Origin: CAYMLL01 sp964390645
Lineage (GTDB): Bacteria > Planctomycetota > UBA8108
NCBI GenBank assembly: GCA_964390645.1
Contig: CAYMLL010000364.1
Location: 1-6,707, forward strand
DNA length: 6,707 bases
Reading direction: 5' to 3'
The notes below the pieces were generated by a model, which saw only the letters and a program-made list of their open reading frames with translations, did no database searches and was not told where the DNA came from. The position numbers and the translations under genes were made by a program. Shown one piece after another: positions 1-5,948 of the stretch; the first letter of the stretch is position 1, and each line of letters starts with the position of its first letter.

Positions 1-2
1 GA

Positions 3-2510
3 CTGGAGCTTGCCGAGAAGGAGAGTCTCGCCGGCGATCTGCGCCGCCTCTCCAGGATTCCCGATTCCATCGACGTTTACCGGAGCGTTCTCGACGAAGA
101 TCCTGGCAACTTCAACACCCGCATCCAGCTGGTCTTCCTGCTCGAGAAATCCGGCAACGGCGCGCATCTTCTGACCGAACATTGCCTCGCGCTCGTCGAG
201 CACTTCGAATCGGCCGAGCCCGAGAAGGCCAGGTCCTACGTCGAGAAGATCCTCAAGCTCGATCCCGAGAACTTCCCGGCTCACCGGAAGATGCTCGAGA
301 TCCACGTGCTGGCCAAGAACCGTGACGGAGTGCTGGCAGCCAGCCGCGCGCTCGCGAGTTCGGTGAAGAGGACCGGAGAGCACCGCAAGGGCGCTCAGGT
401 TCTCCGGGGGGCCATCAGCCGCTACCCGGAAGAGCCCCCCCTGTTGCACGACCTCGCCGAACTCCTGATCGCTTCGAACCAGGCTGATCTCGCGGTCGAT
501 TGCCTGAAGTCAGTGAACGCTATCCACGAACGCAACGGCGACATCAAGCGACAGCTGAAGACGTACGAGCTCATCGTGCGGATCGACCCTTCCGAGAAGG
601 CCACCCTGAAACAGCTCCAGAGCCAGTCGGAGCGATCGCGGATCCGCCTGAGCGACCTGATCAGGACCTCGAGCATCGCCTCGGTCACCACCGCGATTCT
701 CGTCGTCCTCGCGTATCTCGGCTTCAACGAGATCGACTCGCGACGCGTCTACGCAGAGTCGGAGAAGGCGATGCACACTCAGCTACGCTTTCACCACTAC
801 GACCGTGCGCGAGAGACCGTGCAGGATTTCCTCTCGGCATATCAGTTCTCGACGCGTAAGCGGGCAGCGACGACCTTGATCTCGCACATCCGGAGCGAGG
901 AGCGGGATCATCACACGAACGTCGCGAACGCCCGCAGCGAGCTCACCCGCGTCCTCGGCATGACCCTCTACAGGGCCGAACACGCCGCGAACAACGGCAA
1001 GCACCGGGAAGCGCACGAGGAGCTGAGTCGCGGCATGCGAGCGGTCGCCGCCTACAAGGGCCGGATGAACCAGGAGATTCTCGACAAGCACGGTCGGGTG
1101 AAGGCGCTTCTCGAGCGCGTCGAGGCCTATCTCGGCGGCGCAAAGCAGCTTCTCGCGCAGATCGTGCGTGCTCGCAAGCGCGAGCAGCTGGACGTCGCCC
1201 ACAGGCAAAGCCTCGAGCTGCTGCACCGTTACCCGAAGTCGAAGGAGGCCCTCGGAGTTCGCATTGGCGTTCGGGTCGAATCCACACCGCCGGGCGCGAC
1301 GGTGATCATGGAGAAGAAACGTATCGGAAAGACGCCCGTCGTCGTCGATCTGCCCCCCAACCGATCGATCATCACGGATCTCGATCTTCCCGGCTTTCGC
1401 CCCGCCCGGCTCCAGGTTCGCCCCGCCGAGGAATACAGGGTACACATCGGGTTGGAGAAGGTGCCGACGTGGGTCTTCGAAAGCGGCGGCCCCATCGATA
1501 GCATGCCGGCGGCAACCGGCGACCGGATCCTCGTCGGTAACCGCGACGGAAGGATGTTCTGCCTCGATCACGACGGCCGCAAGAAGTGGAACGAGTACCA
1601 GGTACGTCTGGATATCTCCGGTGGCATCGCGATCCGGAAGAACATCGCGTGCTTCGGATCCTTCGACGGCAACCTGTACACGCTGAACACCGCGACAGGG
1701 ACACCGCTGCGAAGGGCGATTCAGGCGACGTCGGTGAACGCCGCGATCAAGCTGGCTCCATCCGAGGTGAGCCGTGAAGGAGTCGTCGCCTTCAACGCCG
1801 GCAACCGGTTCCTCGTGGGCGTCGACATGGCAACTGGCCGGAGAAAATGGCGCCGCGAGTCGCCGGTCACCCTCGCAGGATCGCCGCAGCTCGACGGCGG
1901 GAGTGTCTTCTGCTTCACGAGACAGCAGCAGCTGCTCGAGTTCGAGCTGTCGAAAGGCAGGTTGAGGAGCCGGCTGAAGCTCCACGGCGTGATCGCAAGG
2001 CCGGGACGGGTGGTCAACGGCGTCGCCTACGTCGGCACAGCCAACGCCGACGTGAGCGCGATCGATGTGAGGTCCGGAAAGTCGCTGTGGTCGACGAAGC
2101 TCGTTTCCAGGACCGCGGCACCCCCGACCATCTCCACCGAAGCCAGAGCCGTCATCGTCCCCCTGGAAAACGATCAACTCGTCTGTCTCGACGCGAGAAC
2201 CGGCACCGTCCGGTGGAAGAGGTCGCTCGACGACGAAGTCCGGCGGACAACGGGACCGGATAACGAGACACGTGTCGGGGCCATCGAGACCGACGGCGTG
2301 TGCGACGACAAGCGCTTCTACGTCGGAACGCTGGGAGGATACATCCTCTGCTGGCGTATCCGCGAAGGTCGGATCGAGTGGACATACCGAACCAAGGGCG
2401 CCACACAGTCTCCTGTCAAGGGGATCGAGACCCGAGGCATGCTGCGACACCGGCTATTCCTCCAGGGCTCCGACGACGGCAACCTCTACGCATTCGCGGT
2501 TCTTCCCTGA
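3..2510 (+). CDS. TPR / transmembrane / PEGA / PQQ-propeller protein, 5' end outside the window
   Basis: The frame is open from the left edge, so the gene starts upstream; ATG 291 is internal. 835 residues are visible, numbered from the first full codon at 3. Residues ~20-200 are TPR-like helical repeats (for example SIDVYRSVLDEDPGN and KAAxxDP-type turns). A single hydrophobic helix follows at ~225-242 (SVTTAILVVLAYLGF), then a charged helical stretch at ~245-415. A PEGA domain lies at ~420-484 with the hallmark STPPGATV and a later LPGF. From ~489 to the end is a PQQ-type beta-propeller with about eight blades, recognised by repeated GxxDGxxxxxDxxTGxxxW-like units; the first strand (TWVFES) could close the last blade. 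The expected topology is TPRs in the cytoplasm, with PEGA and propeller outside. No enzyme motif is visible. Propellers of this type bind proteins or cofactors, so a sensor or assembly scaffold is likely. A kinase or other domain could lie upstream, out of view. The gene is separated by 246 bases from the GTPase operon on the same strand. Confidence 0.9.
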   Translation: MELAEKESLAGDLRRLSRIPDSIDVYRSVLDEDPGNFNTRIQLVFLLEKSGNGAHLLTEHCLALVEHFESAEPEKARSYVEKILKLDPENFPAHRKMLEIHVLAKNRDGVLAASRALASSVKRTGEHRKGAQVLRGAISRYPEEPPLLHDLAELLIASNQADLAVDCLKSVNAIHERNGDIKRQLKTYELIVRIDPSEKATLKQLQSQSERSRIRLSDLIRTSSIASVTTAILVVLAYLGFNEIDSRRVYAESEKAMHTQLRFHHYDRARETVQDFLSAYQFSTRKRAATTLISHIRSEERDHHTNVANARSELTRVLGMTLYRAEHAANNGKHREAHEELSRGMRAVAAYKGRMNQEILDKHGRVKALLERVEAYLGGAKQLLAQIVRARKREQLDVAHRQSLELLHRYPKSKEALGVRIGVRVESTPPGATVIMEKKRIGKTPVVVDLPPNRSIITDLDLPGFRPARLQVRPAEEYRVHIGLEKVPTWVFESGGPIDSMPAATGDRILVGNRDGRMFCLDHDGRKKWNEYQVRLDISGGIAIRKNIACFGSFDGNLYTLNTATGTPLRRAIQATSVNAAIKLAPSEVSREGVVAFNAGNRFLVGVDMATGRRKWRRESPVTLAGSPQLDGGSVFCFTRQQQLLEFELSKGRLRSRLKLHGVIARPGRVVNGVAYVGTANADVSAIDVRSGKSLWSTKLVSRTAAPPTISTEARAVIVPLENDQLVCLDARTGTVRWKRSLDDEVRRTTGPDNETRVGAIETDGVCDDKRFYVGTLGGYILCWRIREGRIEWTYRTKGATQSPVKGIETRGMLRHRLFLQGSDDGNLYAFAVLP

Positions 2511-2544
2511 CGACAAGAGTCGAGCTGGAAGAGCATCTCTCCCC

Positions 2545-2597
2545 GGGGGCCCGGGCTCGCACCGATTATCTGGCCCGACGACCCGGAGCGGGCCCCC
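2545..2597. other. strong GC-rich inverted repeat between genes
   Basis: GGGGGCCCG at 2545-2553 is perfectly complementary to CGGGCCCCC at 2589-2597. Beyond a two-base bulge, CTC/GAG adds three more pairs. It begins 34 bases after the stop of the propeller gene. No T-run follows, so it is not a classical intrinsic terminator. It could still slow or end transcription from the upstream gene, protect an mRNA end, or fold in the leader of the downstream operon. The structure is seen; its role is inferred. Confidence 0.45.
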
Positions 2598-2657
2598 TCC
2601 AGGCGGCAGCGCGCGGCCGAAGGACCCGCAGATCCGTCCCGGGCGCATCGGCGTGGT

Positions 2658-2686
2658 TTGCGCGGCCGGGTCGAGCATCTTATTCT
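2658..2686 (+). promoter_or_regulatory. weak candidate sigma-70-type promoter for the GTPase operon
   Basis: TTGCGC (2658-2663) and TATTCT (2681-2686) are spaced by 17 bases and match the consensus hexamers at 3/6 and 4/6. They lie in the only sizeable gap ahead of the operon, about 70 bases before the chosen ATG at 2757. TATTCT is part of a locally AT-richer patch in an otherwise extremely GC-rich spacer. The match is poor and promoter consensus in this lineage is unknown, so this is only a candidate. Confidence 0.2.
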
Positions 2687-2756
2687 TCTGCGTCCCGGTA
2701 GCGGGGTGGAGGCAGGTGGCCGCCAGGGTCGTGATGGGCAGTTTCGGATCGGTAGC

Positions 2757-3791
2757 ATGCTTGGTCTCTTCCCCAGGAAGCTCGGTAGCCGCAAACGCTC
2801 GCGGCTGAAAGCGAGCTATGATCGCTATCAACTGAATCCGGGCGAGACCGAATCCCTCGCCGTTGCTCGGCGCCTCCTTCGCGCAGAGCGACTGGACGAC
2901 GCATTCCGCTGGATCCACAAGGCCAGGACACACTTCCCGAACTCCGAGAAGGTCGACGCCTTCTACCGCAAGGTGAAGAGGACGAAGGCCAGGGCATGGC
3001 TCGCAGAGGCCCTGGAGCGAGCGAAGCGGAATCCGAACTCCGCGAACCGCGTGCGAGTATGCGAGCTGCTGCGCCTGTCGGGCGCCTGGAAGAAGTCGTA
3101 CACGGCGAGTCGGAAAGTTCAGCGTCAGTTCCCGGACAACTGGGAGATCCACTTCGGTCTCGGGCGTCTCTTCTTCGAGAAGTTCTCCACGACGAGGAGG
3201 AAGCGACACGGCCGGACGACCGTCAAGCATCTCGAGAAGTCGCTCGAGCTGAACCCGGGCGAGTACCAGTCGCTTCTGCTCCTGGCCACGGTGTTCGTTC
3301 GCCTCGGGGAATTCGATCAAGCGGTCGACGTGATCGAGGAGATGCTGGAGATCTCGCCCGGCAACGCGAAAGCGACGGCGCTCCTCTCGCTCGTCTGCAA
3401 GCTGGCCCCGGAGTGTGTCCGCAACGTTCGGGAAGCCACCGGAGTCCACGGGAGCGCCGGTCCGCTCGAACACGTGATGGGAATACCCGGTGCTGTCGGC
3501 GCGTTCCTCTTCGACGACAAGGGCGACGTCCGTGACACCCTCTCCCGCGAGAACGACACGTTCGATTTCTCGGCACCGGCCGAGACGGCCAGGATGTGTC
3601 GTCTCGAAACAGATCGCCTCGGGCTCGGCGAGCTTGTCTTCTACACGCTGAGAGGAGAAGGCTGGAACATCGGCTATCGACGGATCCACGACGGCAGCGT
3701 CCTGGCGTTCTTCGAAGGAGATGTCAGCGAAGAGCAGATCGCCGTCGATATGGAGTCAGTCCTGGGAGAAACCTGTGTCGCGACCGCATAG
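2757..3791 (+). CDS. TPR protein with C-terminal divergent Roadblock/LC7-like domain
   Basis: This is a 344-residue protein. A very basic N-terminus (RKLGSRKRSRLK, residues 8-18) leads into TPR-like helical repeats over ~30-220, with typical endings such as FPNSEK, LNPGEY and ISPGN. Residues ~236-338 resemble a Roadblock domain. LEHVMGIPGAVGAFLFDDKG lines up with LEELNETPGIVGSLVITPDG of the next gene, and the strand-helix order matches to the end. Roadblock domains dimerise and bind Ras-like GTPases, so with an MglA next door this is plausibly an adaptor tying the GTPase or its regulators to a TPR partner. No signal peptide or membrane helix is present, so it should be cytoplasmic. The frame is also open upstream, with TTG 2658 and GTG 2706 as alternative starts. 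ATG 2757 was preferred because residues before it look non-coding; its ribosome site is weak. The next gene follows after 37 bases. The Roadblock call rests on alignment by eye. Confidence 0.85.
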   Translation: MLGLFPRKLGSRKRSRLKASYDRYQLNPGETESLAVARRLLRAERLDDAFRWIHKARTHFPNSEKVDAFYRKVKRTKARAWLAEALERAKRNPNSANRVRVCELLRLSGAWKKSYTASRKVQRQFPDNWEIHFGLGRLFFEKFSTTRRKRHGRTTVKHLEKSLELNPGEYQSLLLLATVFVRLGEFDQAVDVIEEMLEISPGNAKATALLSLVCKLAPECVRNVREATGVHGSAGPLEHVMGIPGAVGAFLFDDKGDVRDTLSRENDTFDFSAPAETARMCRLETDRLGLGELVFYTLRGEGWNIGYRRIHDGSVLAFFEGDVSEEQIAVDMESVLGETCVATA

Positions 3792-3828
3792 GCCGCGGCA
3801 GAGCAGCTCACACGACCGGAGACACCGA

Positions 3829-4179
3829 ATGCGCCAAGTCCTCGAAGAACTCAACGAGACCCCCGGCATCGTCGGCAGCTTGGTGATCACGCCCGACGGG
3901 ATCATGGTCGCCGCTGCCGTTGACGACGACGTCGAGGAGGACACCGTGGCGGCGGTCGCGGCTTCGCTTCTCGTATCGATGAAACGCGGGCTGACCGGAC
4001 TCCGGACCAGGAGCGATCTCGAGTCGTACACTCTCGCGGGCACGGACGGCAAGATCGTCTTCTACGACATGGACAACTCGTACCTCGTGGTGGTCGCGGA
4101 AGCCGAAACCAGTCTCGAAGCGAACGCCGGAGCCATCGAACACGCCATTCACGGCATCATGAACCGCCGTGTCGCCTGA
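3829..4179 (+). CDS. stand-alone Roadblock/LC7 domain protein
   Basis: This 116-residue protein is essentially a single Roadblock/LC7 domain. It has an N-terminal helix (VLEELNETPGI), a beta-hairpin (GSLVITPDGIMVAA), the long central helix (~36-56), and two further strands (KIVFYDMDNSYLVVVAE) before a C-terminal helix. The family forms homo- or heterodimers that regulate small GTPases; MglB and MglC of Myxococcus are examples. It is shorter and differently patterned from the MglB-like protein encoded downstream, so it is probably a second regulator or heterodimer partner rather than the GAP itself. ATG 3829 is chosen because GGAG at 3818-3821 precedes it by seven bases and the domain begins at once. 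A longer reading from 3721 would overlap the previous gene and adds only low-complexity residues. The GTPase gene follows after 30 bases, which suggests co-translation. The domain is confident; the partner is inferred. Confidence 0.9.
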   Translation: MRQVLEELNETPGIVGSLVITPDGIMVAAAVDDDVEEDTVAAVAASLLVSMKRGLTGLRTRSDLESYTLAGTDGKIVFYDMDNSYLVVVAEAETSLEANAGAIEHAIHGIMNRRVA

Positions 4180-4192
4180 AGAGCGACACGTT

Positions 4193-4206
4193 AAGGAGAG
4201 CGGAGG
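4193..4206 (+). promoter_or_regulatory. doubled Shine-Dalgarno before the GTPase gene
   Basis: AAGGAG (4193-4198) and GGAGG (4202-4206) both lie ahead of ATG 4210, with spacings of 11 and 3 bases. Neither spacing is ideal alone, but together they make the strongest ribosome-binding region in the operon and fix the GTPase start. The context GGAGGACCATGG closely resembles the GGAGGTGGACCATCATC stretch ahead of the mglB-like gene. Confidence 0.6.
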
Positions 4207-4209
4207 ACC

Positions 4210-5271
4210 ATGGTCCAGATCAACTTCGCCCTGAAAGAAGTCAACTGCAAGATCGTCTACTACGGCCCCGGTCTGAGCGGGAAGACGACGAACCTCGAAG
4301 TGGTTCACAGCAAGGCGCCCGGCAGCAACTGCGGAGAGTTGACGTCCATCGCGACCGAGGGTGACCGGACCCTGTTCTTCGACTTCCTGCCTCTCAATCT
4401 GGGCGAGGTCGCCGGCATGACGACCAAGTTCCAGATCTACACGGTACCGGGTCAAGTCTACTACAACTCGACACGCAAGCTGGTCCTGCAGGGCGCCGAC
4501 GGCATCGCCTTCGTCGCCGACTCCCGCAAGGGGAAGATGGACGAGAACCTCGAATCGCTCTCGAATCTCGAGGAGAACCTCCGCGAGTACGGAATGGACA
4601 TCAACACGATTCCGCTCGTCCTGCAGTACAACAAGCGCGACCTCCCCGACATCTACTCTGTGGACGATATGAACGCGAAGATGAACCGCTTCGGAGCGCC
4701 GTGCTTCGAGGCTGTCGCGCTCACCGGAGACGGCGTCTTCCTGACCTTGAAGAAGCTCTCGAGCATGGTCCTCGAGAGCCTCAACCGCCAGCAGAGTTCG
4801 ACGATCGTCTCGGCGCCGAAGAAGAAGAAGACGCCGTCGACCGTCAAGCCAAGGGTGCCTGCACACGCAGCGGAGCCAGTTCCGGTTGTCAGTGGAAGCG
4901 CCCCCGAGGAGTATCCTCGCAGCCACCGAAGCGCGCCGACGCCGCGTCAAAGCGCAGCGCGTACCGGATCCACCGGTCGAAACCCGAGAGCCAAAGCCGG
5001 CGACTCCCAGGCGCGCATCGCCAGAGCCCCGGTGGTCAACTCACCGGATGTGAAGCCCGTCGAGAAGACAGTCCTCAGTCCGAGAGCTCCACGGAGCCCG
5101 GCGAGGCAGCAAGCCCGGCGAGCAGGTTCCCGGTCGACTTCGAGGAATAGAGGCGTTCCGCTCAAGGTGTGGTTATTGATCGTAACGCTTCTCGGTATCG
5201 CCGCCGCCATCGTGTACTTCAGCGGGGCTCTGAAGGCTCTCGGCGGGCTCGGAAGTCTCGTTAATTTCTGA
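4210..5271 (+). CDS. mglA: MglA-family Ras-like GTPase with basic linker and C-terminal membrane anchor
   Basis: Residues 1-195 are a complete MglA-type GTPase. The P-loop is GPGLSGKT (19-26), the switch 1 motif is TEGDRTLFFDFLP (49-61) with R53 and T54, switch 2 is TVPGQ (78-82), and the base-specificity motif is NKRD (141-144). R53, T54 and Q82 fall at the same numbers as the known functional residues of Myxococcus xanthus MglA, so the enzyme should bind and hydrolyse GTP. Ordinary MglA ends near residue 195; this one runs to 353. Residues ~196-316 are a disordered-looking, basic, Ser/Pro/Arg/Ala-rich linker including KKKK (204-207). Residues ~320-338 form one hydrophobic helix (WLLIVTLLGIAAAIVYF), followed by a short Gly/Leu-rich end. 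This is the layout of a tail-anchored membrane protein with the GTPase in the cytoplasm. It sits between a Roadblock gene (30 bases upstream) and the MglB-like gene (67 bases downstream to the GTG). The reading frame runs intact through linker and helix, with no sign of an accidental fusion. Confidence 0.95.
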   Translation: MVQINFALKEVNCKIVYYGPGLSGKTTNLEVVHSKAPGSNCGELTSIATEGDRTLFFDFLPLNLGEVAGMTTKFQIYTVPGQVYYNSTRKLVLQGADGIAFVADSRKGKMDENLESLSNLEENLREYGMDINTIPLVLQYNKRDLPDIYSVDDMNAKMNRFGAPCFEAVALTGDGVFLTLKKLSSMVLESLNRQQSSTIVSAPKKKKTPSTVKPRVPAHAAEPVPVVSGSAPEEYPRSHRSAPTPRQSAARTGSTGRNPRAKAGDSQARIARAPVVNSPDVKPVEKTVLSPRAPRSPARQQARRAGSRSTSRNRGVPLKVWLLIVTLLGIAAAIVYFSGALKALGGLGSLVNF

Positions 5272-5283
5272 AACAGTAATTCG

Positions 5284-5327
5284 CGACCCAAGGTCGGTCA
5301 CGAACTGTACTCGCTTCGCTCGCAGTT
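5284..5327 (+). other. two small hairpins in the mglA-mglB spacer
   Basis: CGACC-CAA-GGTCG (5284-5296) makes a five-pair stem with a three-base loop. AACTG (5303-5307) pairs with CAGTT (5323-5327) across a 15-base loop. Both lie in the 67-base gap after the GTPase stop. No T-run follows, so a terminator is unlikely. They could mark an mRNA processing or partial attenuation point that sets the ratio of GTPase to MglB. Stems this short also occur by chance. Confidence 0.25.
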
Positions 5328-5338
5328 AGCTCCATGCT

Positions 5339-5875
5339 GTGTCCCAGGGGCACGGGAGGTGGACCATCATCACAGACAGTGACAACATCCGAGAGAAACG
5401 GCTGGTCTTCTACAAGGACGACATTGACAAGATCAATACCGTCCTGAAGGAGTTCCTCAACCTCTCCGACTCCAAGTGCAACATCCTCATCGACAAGGAA
5501 GGGCACATGGTGACGAAGGCGGGAACGACCGATGACTTCGACATGCAAGCCGTCGCCGCACTCGTGGCGGGAAGCTACGCGGCCACGCGAGAGATGGCTC
5601 GGCTGCTCGGTGAAGACGAGTTCTCGGTCCTTTTCCACCAGGGAAAGCAAGACAACGTCCAGCTGACACTCGTCGGCGAACGAACTCTGCTCGCCACGGT
5701 CTTCGACGAACGAACGACGATCGGCATGGTCCGGCTCTACGCCAAGGAAGCCACGGAGAAGCTCCTCGAAGTCTTCGCGGGCATCGACGAGCGTGGCAGT
5801 GACGGCGGCCCCGGCCTCGACGATGAGTTCTCACAGTCCGCGCAAGATCAGCTGGAGACCTTCTTTGCCGAGTAG
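5339..5875 (+). CDS. mglB: MglB-like Roadblock protein, probable GTPase-activating partner of MglA
   Basis: The protein is 178 residues if started at GTG 5339. The Roadblock/LC7 domain (~22-150) follows MglB closely. It has RLVFYKDDIDKIN near the N-terminus, ILIDKEGHMVTKAG, the helix with AALVAG, LLGEDEFSVLFHQGKQDNVQ, and the signature FDERTTIGMVRLYAKEA. The acidic C-terminal end, QSAQDQLETFFAE, resembles the short terminal helix of Myxococcus MglB, which contacts MglA. MglB dimers stimulate GTP hydrolysis by MglA, so this is the expected GAP for the upstream GTPase; gene order is mglA-mglB, opposite to Myxococcus. The start is uncertain. GTG 5339 has no ribosome site, whereas GGAGGTGG at 5355-5362 precedes in-frame ATC codons at 5366 and 5369; starting there gives a 169- or 168-residue protein whose N-terminus fits the family better. 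The gene ends 73 bases from the convergent minus-strand gene. Confidence 0.93.
   Translation: MSQGHGRWTIITDSDNIREKRLVFYKDDIDKINTVLKEFLNLSDSKCNILIDKEGHMVTKAGTTDDFDMQAVAALVAGSYAATREMARLLGEDEFSVLFHQGKQDNVQLTLVGERTLLATVFDERTTIGMVRLYAKEATEKLLEVFAGIDERGSDGGPGLDDEFSQSAQDQLETFFAE
5355..5362 (+). promoter_or_regulatory. strong Shine-Dalgarno that lacks a standard start codon
   Basis: GGAGGTGG is the best anti-16S match in this region. It lies inside the predicted N-terminus of the mglB-like gene, 16 bases after the GTG. Counting from the end of GGAGGT (5360), in-frame ATC codons lie 5 and 8 bases downstream, at 5366 and 5369. No in-frame ATG, GTG or TTG occurs within the usable distance. It suggests translation begins at an ATC, or that an ATG here was misread. 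Confidence 0.5.
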
Positions 5876-5948
5876 GCCGGAGTCCGGAGCGATCGACCTT
5901 CCCAATCGGACCCGAGAGCGGCCCGGAGAATCGCGCGTCCAGGTCGTC

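Noticed and set aside
783..2450. 555-codon open frame on the minus strand inside the propeller gene
   Set aside because: It is fully antisense to a gene with clear TPR, PEGA and propeller domains; its translation shows no recognisable domain. Long antisense open frames are expected in GC-rich coding DNA.
2508..2757. The propeller gene and the TPR-Roadblock gene share one frame, separated only by TGA 2508-2510, hinting at readthrough or a fused protein
   Set aside because: The intervening translation is Arg/Pro/Gly-rich and low in structure, as expected from extremely GC-rich noncoding DNA where stops are rare. No selenocysteine-like element placed right after the TGA was evident, and the propeller is complete at its stop.
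2454..3689. 411-codon minus-strand open frame spanning the spacer and the TPR-Roadblock gene
   Set aside because: Antisense to a gene with recognisable repeats and a Roadblock-like domain; its translation shows no family features.
4813..4833. AAG-run encoding KKKK in the GTPase tail as a programmed frameshift site
   Set aside because: The run is GAAG triplets, not a slippery A-string, and the original frame continues to a sensible membrane helix.
3808..4950. 380-codon minus-strand open frame across the Roadblock and mglA genes
   Set aside because: Antisense shadow of two confidently identified genes; rich in Arg/Val/Asp from complementary codons.
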